From contig NC_058515.1 in NCBI RefSeq assembly GCF_020382885.2, positions 3,889,223-3,953,222 on the forward strand: DNA of 64,000 nt, in the 5' to 3' direction. The notes beneath the pieces are model-generated. The model did not search any database, was not told the origin of the DNA, and saw only the letters and a program-made list of their open reading frames with translations. The DNA comes from Scatophagus argus. Lineage: Eukaryota > Chordata > Actinopteri > Scatophagidae. The translations under genes and the position numbers were made by a program. Of the stretch, positions 37,501 through 51,200 are shown piece by piece; positions within the stretch are counted from its first letter, which is position 1; each line of letters opens with the position of its first letter.

Positions 37501-40500
37501 CAAAAGAAAACACATGCTGCCTCACTGACTTCGACTCATTCTTCAACAGAATTGAAGTTTCTGAAGCCAAAATTGTAAATGAGGTGAAATTCTCAACCAG
37601 TCAACTGAGACCTCATAATGACCCAATGATGAAGAAACTAAACATTTTACACATTATGTAAAAACAAGAGCCAGGCTGCAACATCCAGTAACCTATTTGC
37701 ATTTCAACAAACAGAGTATTACATTATTTTCCTTCCTCCTTTTATCTACTGCACCTTGTTTGAGTCCTGAATTATGCTGACGTTTTCCTGTCCAAACTTC
37801 TCCCCATAGAGTGTCAGCAGCCGCTGAGAGATTTCGGACAGGCCAGTGAGTTTGGGCTCTTTGTAAATGTACTCTTTCCCGTCCTCCTCCTCAAAGAAGC
37901 CCTGTGCAAAATACACGTGTTCACTCAGTTACAAATGAGAGATGCTGCATCTGAAGCATGCTAGAGGAAATATGCATTAAAACAAGTTCAGTAATGAGTC
38001 CTAAAATTGAATTTTTTCTTCAACATCAACTTGAAGTGACCGCATCATTATAAAGATGAAGACATATGACTTATTCTAGAATTTAATGCTACAAATACAA
38101 ATAAAGCCTTCCTCTAGTTTTGTCCTCTGGGCAAGTAAGATGAAACACAACCATCACATTTTGTTGACTGATCAAAGTTCAATACACATTTCCCTGACAT
38201 ATTACTTCCTGGAAGTCTCACTGCACCTATTTGCTTTAATTTATTGAAGCAACAGGCCAGAAACTGAAAGCTGTAATTGTAACCTATGCATGCGTTGCAG
38301 TTGCATTTACAATTTTCTTTTTACAAGTAACATTTGACAAATTTGCATATATTCCACAGTATTCTTCACACATTGTGTGTGCAGTCCCAGCAAATGTATT
38401 GAGACATGCTGGAGGTTCATTGTGAAACACTTTACGCAACAGGTGCAGAATGCATGACATGCCACTTCCTGCTTGTTCATTAAATTACATTACTCAAATT
38501 TATTGCAAAAGTCAAAAAACCAAAACTATACAGAGCCACATAATGCCATTTTGTACTTCTAACATAAGCCTTGGTTTTAGTTTTGTAAACAGATGTGAAG
38601 GATGAATGAAGGTTAATTTTTACATGCAGTCATATGACACCACTGCCTGAGTAAACAATGATTCATCACCACACCTGTCATTCCATTTGCATGCAACATA
38701 ACACAGTGTGCCCTGAGAGTGCCCTTACCTGTCCATAAAATGCCACTCTGAAGTATGTCCCGAGCAGCCTGCGGCCTGACTGTATCACTTCCATGATCTT
38801 ATTGTAGGCTCTGTGTAGAGTGTCGTACAGTCGACTTAGTTTCTGTAAAAATGAGATAGTAAAAAAAAAAAAAAATGCAAATGTAGATTTGAGCTAAGCG
38901 GTGTGGGGCAGAAACAATCACAACCATTTAAGTTATGCAATTGTCACGAGAAACAAGAATGAAAGTCTGTGTTCACATCCATGCCCCATATTATAGGAAT
39001 TATGAAAATGTCACATGGCACATAATTCTGTGATACACACACGTATAAACCCTAAGTTTGTGTGCAACATATTGCACCATTACCCGACAGGGGCAAAACT
39101 CGGGAGATGGTGGCTCAGAGCAAAGCACTGCTGGCCCTGGATTCAAATCTACAGGGGCTTCCATGTACTCTGTGCGGTTTCCTGTTAACCTGTCTATATA
39201 TGAACTGTGGTGAACACTCTCTTCTCTGTGGTCTCAAAGACCTGGTGACCCTGAGCAGGATAGGCAGGTAAGACTGGTTAGATGGATGAAATGACTTCAA
39301 ATGTTGTGTAAGTACAAAGGCTGCGTTATGTGGGGAGGCTGATATCAATGAGCCCGTATCACAGCTCGGTAAGATAAAGCTTTCACATGCTCACATGAAG
39401 CAAGCTGTTGTCTAAGCACAGCAGTTTTATTACTTTTACCCAGTGAGTGTATACATTTTGAAAAGTGTTGTATTTTCTGTCTGCATGTGCAGTGGGCCAC
39501 TAAAATATGAGCAGGAAAAATGATATGTCAATTGCACTTCAGGAGAGAAGTGAGAGAAGAGATGTTCTCTGCACTTAGGTGGAAAAAAATATGTGCATAT
39601 ATTAGTAATCAGCCAAAATGAGTTGAAAAATACTGGCTGATGCAGGCAAAGATCTAATATCATGCATCCTTAGTGCCACGTGGTCGAGTAGTTGGACCTG
39701 CCAGCAAACAATATAAAATGAGACGACGATCCTGTGAGTGTAAGTCAACAAGACTAGCAAGCCAAGGAGTAAAATGACGAGTGGAAAATGAACGGGGTAA
39801 ACTTTACACAAAAGTATTTACATCAAGAAAATGCTTCTACAAACAAAAGTCCTTACATAGATGTGATTGCTTGGCCTAAGCACGATGAGTAAGCACGATG
39901 GAACACTCTGCAAGGAAAGCCAAAAACAGCTGCTGCATACTTCTGTAGGATATCTGTTTGAGTGTAAGGATGTTGCTAAGGTACCTCATACTCGTGACGC
40001 TTCTCGTACGTGGGGATGATGAGCTTGGCAACGTGCGTGATGAGCTCATAGCGTTCGGCTTTCCACAGCGCTTCCACACACACCTCCAGGTGTTCGACCA
40101 ACACTTCCTAAAAAGGGGTAGAAAAGGGAACATTTTATATCTTTCAATAAGTTGCAGTGCCAGTACCAAAGTTAGACTATTTTTAATATCTCACTTTGGT
40201 CAGATTGTAGTGTATGGATTGACTAACTACTGCCTCTGTGATTTTTGTCACTTCACAATGTTACATGCATGAATGCAAACGCTATGCAGACGGCCGCACC
40301 TCAGTGTAATAAACATCTTGCATTCCAGTGTCTTCCCTCATGGCTGCTTCCTCTTCGATATTTAAGGTAATCTTCTTAAAAGCTGCAAGACCGCTGGGGA
40401 ACAACTCTGACAGGCAAGCAGCAAAGACAAAGTAAAAAATGTTTCACATAGATGTCCAGAAGAACGTTTTTGTAACAGATGCAGCGTCTCAGCGATAAAC

Positions 40501-43500
40501 AGGACAATCCTTGAAAACAAAAATTGAAATCTGCGTCAGCAACAACAAAATATACAATTACTTAAACTTAAACCTTTGTTCAGGTTTTACAGTGAAAGAT
40601 AAAATCCCACTTAATACTTGGCGGCTTGTAACTACCAAACAGTAAATCACATGATGACAGCAGACAAACTGCAGACATACTACTGCCTGGTCTAAACGGC
40701 AAACAAATATTTGAGAGATAAGCATTAGCTCTCAACCAACTGTTACACCTCATAAATTATCTTGTCTGCTGAAATTCCTTGCATTTGTTTTGAGGAATGG
40801 CAGCATGTTTTGCATTAGATTAAAAGAAAAAAAAAATGACCATGAAAGGAAAAAACAGCACTGGTCTAACACTATCAGCCTGTGTTTGCATGCTGTATCT
40901 AACAATACACAGTAAACAAAGTCGAACGTCACACATCTTCCTGGAGGACCACAATACTTTATTGAGAGCGTGCATGTTTGCTTCCTGAGGTTAGGTACAC
41001 TGTCGCGTGTACTGTCGGTTGCCAGGTCCCGAGTTTGGAAATGGAAATTTGACCCACAATTGTGGTGACAGTTTGACAAAGGCAAATATTTTTATTAAGT
41101 TCATAATCAGTTAACCATAGCCGACCAAGTCACCACTCAATGCTTGGTGTTCAGTTACAGTACACAGTATGTTTAAATCACAAATGGAAATAAGAGTGTG
41201 AGTGTGTGTGTGTGTGTGTGTGTGCATAGGTGCAGGGCCTTACTTTTCCTGTGCAGGTATTCTGCAACCAGTGCAGCCACATGAACATAACACATGGCCG
41301 CCTGTGGAGACAACAACAAACAGCAGAAGATTTGGTGAGCATTTTTATGGTTGAGTTGCCAGATCAAGACTGGAAAAATGAAGCTTTATCTGAAAGTGAG
41401 ACAGGAATTCTTACGACAGTCAGTGAGATAAAGGTGACATTTTAGTCATCTCCCTCCTTGATAATGTAATGTAATATTGCAGTCAAAACGAACATCAGTT
41501 GATAGCATCACGGTGACTCATATATTGAGACTGTTGTGAACTAACTGTAAATTCACAACATGTCACGACCAAAGTTGTTGGAAAGTTTCCTGCCTCCTTT
41601 ACTCACAAGTATATGTAACAGTTTTGACATGTGATGAGTGACAGTGAGATAATTTGTTTTGGTGAATGGCCTGAAAGGTTTCTCATCCTTTATGAGTGCC
41701 TTTAAACTTCCCCTGAGAATTTTTAATTTTCTTCTTCTTTGCTCTCCCTCTCTCTCTGTCTTTTTATTTACAAGCAGGATTTGGGCATTGTGCCAAATAA
41801 ATAAAACAAAATCCAAAATAAAACAAATAAACAGAATAAAAATTACAATGAATCAGACAACAATTAAAACCATAAAATAATTTAAAAAAAAATAAATCAG
41901 ACTAAAAAGAGAAAATAATAAAACCCAGTTACACAAATAAATGCACTTGAACTCAAGCTAACAGTACATCAACTAGACCACCCAAGTTCAAGCTCTGCAT
42001 CCTGACCTTTGACATTCTTCTGGAGAGGAACAAGGGAATCACATAGTTATTATAAACCACTTTAAGTAGTGACAGTAGTAGTAGAGGAGTGCTTCCTAAC
42101 ATCTCTTTTTAACCAAATACTGTGACTGGACAAATTGGTCATAAAATAATTAACTTCAGATCTTAACTTTAAATAGGATGGCACAGCCAGTGTTTATTTC
42201 TTAGTGACCTGAAATATATATTTTTTTATTGTAGTGTAACCAAAATAAAATGACAAACCTTGGCCTGACTTCTCTGTTTAGTGTTTGACATTATAAAAAC
42301 AGAATCGGGGGGGAACAGGGAGTAATACAAAGAGTGACTATCTGGTGAATCTTTGGGGGTTCCTTATCAGTTCCATGCCTTGCCAATGCAAATTCACTTT
42401 CTAGTACTCCACCTTTAACATGTCTCTGACTGCAAGACTGCATGAGTTATTACTTTTGCATGCAGGTCAGACATTTTGCATGGTGTTTGCTTTGGCGTCA
42501 GAATGATTGTGTGCTTGTCAGCTAAGGATAAATTCCAACACATGCTATCACTGAGCAGGCTTTACGTGTCCTGAGATATTGTTGTTTTTGTCTGGAAAAA
42601 AAAAAGCACAAGATTGCACGCAAAGCTGTTGAAACTTGGTGAGGCTGTCAAACAGCTATGAAAGCCATCTCCTGCCTGTCCTGCTGGTGCACATTATTTA
42701 GGGAATAAAAAAACTAAAAACAATAAGAGACAGACAAACATATGACACAAAGTAACTTCCTGTTGATACCTCAGAGAGATCTCCATTCTTGAGGTGTGCT
42801 CGGGCCATGCTGTCCAGCCAGGTTCGTCTTAGTTCGGGAGTGCTGGCGTAGGAACGGGCCAGGCTGTACTGGAGGTCCAGCAGCATCTCTGGGTCTTTCT
42901 CATGCTCCCTCATCTGGGCCGTGGCCATCAGCACGGTACGAATCCGCTTGGTCAGACCCTTCACTTCAGAGGGGAAGGCCGTGGACTGCATCATGTAGAA
43001 GTGAGCAGACACACACACACTTTTAAAAACAGAATTAGATCTGTTCAGGATATACAGGGCCCTGTTCTTCAAATGTGGCTTAACTAATTCAAGCTCCTTG
43101 ATAATATGTAATATTGCAGTCAAAACGAACATCACTTGATAGCATCACGGTGACTCATATATTGAGACTGTAGTGAACTAACTGTAAATTCACAACATGT
43201 CACGACCAAAGTTGTTGGAAAGTTTCCCGTCTAACATGCTCCTAAGCTGCTCCTGTAAATTCTCATCTGTCTAACTTGAGATGGAGTATTGGTTTGTTAT
43301 TCTTTGATGAAAGAGAGAAAGAAGGACAAACAGGAAGTGAGAATCAAATCATAATCAGCACTTGTATCAAATCAAGTGATTACAATTACAGTACGGGAGC
43401 CTCCCAGCAATCACAGGGACAACAGACTCACATGATCAAGTGATATTTTACCCACTGTTAATGTGTTTTATATTGATTTCCACACTTTGATTAGTGTTGA

Positions 43501-46500
43501 ACAACTAGATGAAGCATGGATGTGGTTACAGTGCAGCTGATTGGGTTCAGGATTGGTAAGGTTCTCATTCAGTGGAGGTGCAAGAGACTTTTAAGTGATC
43601 CATCATGAGTCTGCTGAAGTCAGCGTTTATATCAGAGAATTCTAGCCCACCAGAGAGCCATATCATAAACGTATACTGACTACGAAACAAAGTTTTTTTG
43701 TGTTCAAATGACAAACTCCCACCAGAATGTGTAATTAAAGTGAATGCCATAACAACACAGAAATGTCCCGAGGTAAATTTGAACTGGTTCAAGTGTATAT
43801 TTTGTGTATATTTTATCATGTATAAATACAGATAACTTTATTATGCAAATTCAATTGTGATAATTATACCAATACATCTCAATGGTTTCTCCGTAGCCTG
43901 CATATTCTCATCTCAAATGTTAATTATATTAAAGTTTTTATCGTGTCTTTCCATGTATCATGACATTCATAGTTTGGTTTACTACTGTTCTGAGTTTTGT
44001 ATTATGGCCGTCTTAGGAGCCAGCCATATTTGAATGAGACAGTGGAGCTACATCTTTTTTTTTTATTATACATTCAAGGGGATAACTCAATTATCCATGT
44101 ACAAAGAGCATTATTTTGTCAACTTTGGATGCCCTTGATGATGCCTTTTGATGCTCCATCATATGTTCCACAGCAATATGTGGCAATGTGTGCAAAAACG
44201 CATATTTCTAAACGTCTCCATATGAGAGAACCTTTCACGGTTCTCTCATAAACAAACACATCAGTTGTTCTGCATATTTCATGTCACAATTGAGAACAGT
44301 GCGTTTTAGAAATGCGCTCCAGTGGCTGGTCGTAAAAGAAGATAAACACAGACACCACAGATCGGGATCACTGATAGGTTTCCTGCAATTTGGGTTGAGT
44401 CCTCTCTCGTCGTGGATAGTTCCCCACAGCTTTATATGGAAAGATTTCATGATTTAACATGTGCTTTTTCATTTCCTTGATTCTATCATTTGGATGTTTT
44501 CTCAGTTCAGTGACATTGGATGCAGACCTGTGAGTGCAGTAAGACTTTACTTTTCCTACACTAGTTTACTTGTACTATACCTTCATGGCTTTGTCGCTAT
44601 TTGCAAAGTTGTTGATGATGGAGAGAGACTCCTGGAAACGTGAACTGCCAGTCAGGGCCACGTCAGAGATCAGATGGCTCACAGCAATGATGATCTGGAT
44701 GAGAAAGGGAGCAAAAAGAGGATAAATTGGGGAGAGATGAAGACGGAGAAAGGGAAGAAATTGAGTGGATAAGTAAAAAAAAATATAAACAAAGGAAAAA
44801 CACACTTTCAAAATGCTCTAAAGGGTGTATGTATTGACAGAGCCCAGTGAGGGATACTGGAAAACTGGATGGCTTTCTGATACTGTGTTAGTCCATCTGT
44901 GTTTAAACTGCTTAAAAACTCGTCTTCATATTCCTCATCTGCTTTATGAAAGCAACTGAACCACTCAAAGGAGCTTGTGGACAAAAGGCTAATGGTCAAG
45001 GGTGAAAATGGGTGAGGTTTAGTACTGACATCAAGAAAGATCTCATTACAGACCACCAAGCATGCTGACAGTAAGGCTTTTATTCATGTGTGTATTTAAT
45101 GTACGCATGAGCACAGGCCAGACCTTACCAGGAATGTTTCCTCTTTCTCATCATCAAAAACTAACTTTACCTGCAGGTGCGTGCGTAGGAAGGTCTTCCT
45201 CTTGGTGTACTCGTAGTTGTTCCTCATCAGCAGGTAGAGCAGGGCTGATGCCTCGGCCCTCAGAGACCCCAGCTTGGAGACACAGCACTTGAGGACCTCG
45301 CAGCAGAGGGCCTCGCACAGCGTAACGCGGCCCTTAAACAGCACTGACGGGAACTGGCGGGACAACGTGTTAGTGTATTAAAGGCATGATTGTGGGCAGG
45401 GATGGGATTAGGAAAATACTGTAAGTATGTAGGGGGTACAGCAGGAAAATGACAGCGAGATCTTGAGATGAAGAAAAGCTGTGACATCCCTGAACACCCT
45501 GAATCCTGAAAAGAGTCTAACATCACTTTCCTGCCTGTCCTAGACAAGTGTATGTGTGTATTTTGTGTCATTTGTCTTTGCTGGCTGTAGGGAGTTTGCT
45601 ACCAAGTAGCATGTGACTGAACTTTTAGCTGCGCAAACATGGATCTTTAATTGCACTCAAGTTTTTGATTCCCCAATACACCTAAAGTTGACTTGTGTTT
45701 TATATTTAACAATCGGAGTGAAAAACAAACTTGAATACGAATACGAGTTTTCCTTTTCTAGATTTACTTTTCAAATCAAAAAAAATGAATGATTTCAACA
45801 TTATGGCCTTAAGATGTTTGAAACTTCCCCAATCATATGAGCATCAAAACATGCAAATGGTTGATGAACCACATGACATGGGCAGATGTAGGCACATTTC
45901 AGTTACCGCAAACGTGATTGCAAATAATCAGCGATGCTTTAGTTCAGCAGTTTTCTACATCCTTGCTTCCCATGTTATGTTCCCATTTTTTTCAATACTA
46001 TTTTGACATCCTGGTCTTTTCACCATTTTATTCTTAATTTTTCATTTACAGTTAAGTTTTAATGTCTAATCACCCTGTACATTCAGGGCGCATACAAAAG
46101 AGAGTGAACCGCTCTCATTAGACTACACATTACTAACCAGTGGTAGAGGTGCAGCGCATTGGCTTGCAAACCTCTGGGAATGAGCCAGAAAGTCTGTAAT
46201 TCACAGTTCAACTGTTCCACAGAATCAGATTACATTCCAACTCCATCCTCTCTATTCCCGGGATAGCAATTCCCTGGAGCTGACAGTAACGCACTAGCAG
46301 GACTACAGGTGTTAACCGCAGTCGTTGGAGAATCACTAATCACGTCTATCAAGAGGCGTCACTTGTCACGTTTATTTTCGATGGCCAACTGTTGCATTGA
46401 GCTCTTAAGGGCTCATTCTTCACCCAAACCATCTGTTTTGTATTAAACACTGACTGTTTCCTTCATGGAGGACTGGAGGTGTTCAACTATTGTTATGGAG

Positions 46501-47863
46501 TCTGTTCATACGACTCATAAAGGCTAATAAAAATAATGTTCATTTTATAAGAAAGTGAAAATATTCAACAATGATCCGCTAATTAGACTTAAATAAATAT
46601 AACAAATACAGGTGATGACCACTTCTCAGGTGAGTATTTGGGGCAGCAGGACACTGTATGTGGGACTAAGTTGAATAAACTACAGTGTGTGTGTTCATGG
46701 TAATGAAGGAACCCAGTTTTTGATAGTACATTGCACTGTGACACAGAGGAATGAGACAGAAATGAACTTGTACATCTTGAAATTAAAGTACAAATTTTTC
46801 AGTCAGTCAAATATTTTAGTGAACTCACTGTGCATCTCTTCCTCTGCCGCACAGTAGTTCTTTGGCAACAGTCGCCTTTGCTACTCCAGTGAGATGTTTG
46901 CTATCTGTGTCTCAGAGGGAACCACATTTTCGCCTCTCACTCTTAGTGTAACACGGAAAAACATGCCAGAACAGAGTCTCCCTCCGATGTTCTCCTCTGA
47001 CTCATCGCCAAAGCAGCCAACACTGATAATGCAGATTCTGTCAGAGGATACCGCTAAGGAGTGGGTGGTCCCATTCTCCTGAGAACTACATGTGTTTCCT
47101 CACTAGTTTGCGGCAGTGTCATGTTAAAGCATGCTTTTACTCCCCCGCAAATTTTAAATGTTTGAATAAGTCTGCAAATAACCAAGATTAAAAGCAATAA
47201 GGTCATGTGAATACTGGAGCAAGGCAGTATCACACTAAACAAACATGGGAAACAAGAAATGCTTACTCTACGCATAGGCCCTTTTCCTAATGATAAATAA
47301 CCTTTGAATAGTGCAGCATTAAAGGACAAGGATGACAGGTGGTCCAACCAACAAAAGGCATCTGTTATTATCTGAGTCATGCTGTTACGATGGTGCGTGG
47401 GTACGTGTGAGTGGGCTGACATACCTTGTTAATGAAAGCCCTAAGAGCGGCAAACACATGTCGAAGGGCAGCTTCTGATTGGCTGACTTTAAGGAAGGTC
47501 AGGTAAACGTCAAACACCTTCTTCATCAGGGGGTTGTGACCTTCGCTGTCCAGCAACTGGGTCTGACACACATACAGACACATGCTTCAGACTTAATTAG
47601 GACACCACAGAGACTTAAATTATTTCCTGGAGACACTACTTGCCCAACATCAACCTAAACCAAAAAAACGATTTTGGTATTGTAACATGAGAACACAGGC
47701 CTATAAATGTATGACATAAAAACACACTTGTGTGTGTACTCACCTTGAAACAGTGAGTGAAAAGCAAGAAGACGTCCAGGACACTCAAGCAAACCTCAGT
47801 GGACATGTTGCCCTCTAGCAGAGCTTGATGGTGGATTTCTGCTTCCGAAGGCCCCACTCCTTG

Positions 47864-47898
<35 letters not shown>

Positions 47899-48195
47899 GC
47901 ACACACACAAAAGAATATCAGGACACAGTGTTAGGCAAGGGTTTACACTGCAATCAAGGTCACTTTGATTACACACTTCTTAAAAACATAATCATTATCA
48001 CATTGTGTTTAAGTATCACCACTGTTTGCTTCACTTTAACATAATTCCTATGGCGACACTGGTAATTCATTGTTTATTTCATTTGATTACACATAGAGTA
48101 AAAACAACAATGCTTTAATGTGCCCTAATGGGGAAGTGTTACTCAAACACATCTTGCACAAATTAGATTTGCCAACTGTCAGGGATCCGGGGGAG

Positions 48196-48234
<39 letters not shown>

Positions 48235-51200
48235 AACGTGTCATTCAAGTTTCACAGTGGCTTTAATCCTTTGTTTCTGTGTAAAGATCAGTGTGGGCAT
48301 CCAAGAACCTGGCTGCATATCTGGGGTCATAGCTGTGCTGCAAAGTGAATCCCCTTTCAAACATCTTAAAACTGTGTGGCATGCACAACTGGTCACTATG
48401 CAGTTGATCCTGCCCAGTCACCTCCGCAGCAAGCCAAGTATTTCTCATCAAGTTTTTGTGTAGATTTTACGGATCGGTGCCTCAGTCTGGCTTGGTCAAA
48501 TATCTGTTACACCGAGCACACAGAGGCCTCTGAGTCACTCACAATGTGGCCACAGACATTAAGCAGGTTCAGGATACATGTTGGAAAGCTTGACTCAGTG
48601 GGCTTTGAGTCTTACAACAAATGTGTCCTGGAACTGCATTACAGGCCAATTTCCATTCAGGTACAAACTTCTTATTATAACTTGGTGAAGCCTTATTTGT
48701 AGATAAATAAAATACATATTACTCAACAATAAAATGTTTTTAAAAATCCAACAAACAGATGAAATAAATAAAATAGAAACATATATAAAATATAGTGAAC
48801 AATATAGTCAGTAAAGATTTTTAGTGTTGAACACAGGCTGCACATTTTGTTTCTGTTTACACAAGGCTTTCCTCTGGGTTTCTACATGGATGTTTTGTTT
48901 GTTCCAGGCTGAAGGCTTGTTTACGTGTGGAAAAAGTGATTTGGAAATTGCTGCTAATTCGTAAGACTTCTGTTTTCCGAACACCTTTTGGCCATATGTT
49001 TACTAGAAGAAAAAGTCATTTTAATCTGAAGTGAAGGTCTGCATTATTTTACTTTCTTTGTTGTTGTTGTTGTTGTATGGTTGGTGGAGTCAGCCTTTGA
49101 GGTTTGGTCTGTTACTGGTGCAAAAAAAATCTCCACACTTCCTGACAAGAACTGTGTAATTTGGGACTAATCAAAAAGAGACAGAACCAGGAAATTATTT
49201 CATAGTTTATGTAGAGTTGTTGATTTCTAGAGAATTACTGGAAAAAAAAATAAATAAATAAACACTTAAACCTCAGTAAATATCCTATACCTATATTGAG
49301 AGTGAGGGAGGCTTCCATGGTGCTGAACTGGTGTATCTTAGTCTGCATGAGGCTGGCTCGGTTGCAGCGCATAGCTGGCATCGTCTGAGACTTCCTGTCC
49401 GAGGAGAACAGTTTAGACGCACACACCTCCTGACTCCTGCATAGATAATGTATCCAGAGAAAGAGAGAGAGAAGAGAACTGTAAATTAGTCCCTGCATCA
49501 GCTGTTGCAACTTCCAATCTATTCTATTATCAGTTAACAGAGAATGTCATCATCATAAACACAGACAGATCATTATCAAACACAGCAGATATTTCCCTCA
49601 GGGAAAACGAGCCATCTAATAAATAACCAAACTGCACAAACACTTCTATGGAACCCACAGAAACAAGTTAGTGCGGTGAGCTAATTGTGGCTGGTTTCAA
49701 AATTTCAGGCGACTGACAGACAAGGCATGTATGACAGGTGCGACAAAAGTGCGGTTTGTTTCCCAGCCTTACCGGCCAATGTTTCTTTTTCCAATGTAGC
49801 GAAACTGAACCAGACAGACCCTGTAGGGAAAACATAAATAAAAGGTCAATTTATATATATAATTTATTTTCCAGTACAGATATTTTTTCAAATACATTTT
49901 CAGTCTTTGTTTTTTTTTTTTTATTTAGTTTCAGTTATTGAGCAATGAGGCACTGATGAAATGTCTAAAGAATCCAGTATTTTTTTCTGTTAGCAAACTA
50001 GGACATTTGTGTTTGGTTCATGAATGCATTTTTGGGCTGTGTGCTTCATTATTACAGAATTATCTCTCCAAAACAGCAACAGCTAAAATGAAATTCATTT
50101 CTTTCTGTGTTTTTAATGATGTCACATTCAGTAGACTGTTAGCTGCATAAAACAACCACTTGTCAAACAACAGCTGATGGACGACTGCTGGCAGGAAAAG
50201 AGCGCAACACTTGTTACAACTGTTGACTTAAAAAAAAAAAAAGTTAGACATGACAGAAACAAGGTTTCACACAAGATTTACTCCATATCGTATTCATTGT
50301 ATTATAATAGGCCATTATGTGGTGAAAATTTGTTTTTTGTACACTACTCACTCTAGCAAAGTGAGGAAGTTCATGATGTCTTGAGGGTTGACTTTGTTCC
50401 AGTAGGCACTGAGAGTGTCTGTGGACAAACAGAAAGTCAACCAACATTTATCAAGGTATGGAAGCTCACAATCTGGTGATTTATTTTAATATTTATTGAA
50501 TATTGAATTTATTCAATTCAATTCAATTCAACACCAAATCACAACAACAGTTGTCTCATGACACTGACGAAGACCCAGTGAAACCCCCATGAGCAAGCAC
50601 TTGGCGACAAAAAAACTTTACCTTTATATTTAATTTAGTTTGTTTTTAACTGGAAGAAAACATCCATCCATCCATTTTCTATACCACTTATCCATCAGGG
50701 TGGCGGGGGAGCTGGAGCCTATCCCAGCTGACTACGGGCGAGAGGCGTGGTTCACCCTGGACTGGTCGCCAGTCAATCGCAGGGCCAACACACAAAGACA
50801 AACAACCACACACTCTCACACCTAGGGGCAATTTAGAGTAGCTAATTAACCTAATGTGCATGTTTTTGGTATTGTGGGAGGAAGCCGAAGTACCCGGAGA
50901 AAACCCACGCAGGCAAAGGGAGAACATGCAAACTCCACATAGAAGGGCCCAGACCGGGATTCAAACCTGAAACCCTCTTGCTATGAGGTGACAGTGCTAA
51001 CCACTGCACCACCGTGCCGGGAAGAAAACATGTAAACTTTTAGTCCTATGTAGAACATAATGTAGTGGCTCTTGTGTTTTTCTTCTTTTGAATTTGACTG
51101 TCAGGCCTTCCATATAGAGACGCAGTTAACTTGTAGCTAAAACAACTGACATCCTGACTGACAATCAGTTGTTCCATTACTTCACTGTTTGTGTTTACTA

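Larger units (their letters stand above)
34356..42985 (-). other. dock11: dock11 DHR-2 (GEF) domain exons
   Basis: Exons 42770-42985 to 34356-34494 encode the catalytic DHR-2 region. It begins near [18 protein letters not shown], continues through [40 protein letters not shown] and [15 protein letters not shown], and ends with [11 protein letters not shown]. The nucleotide-sensor segment [20 protein letters not shown], whose valine expels the bound nucleotide in characterised DOCK-D proteins, is intact. Confidence 0.85.
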
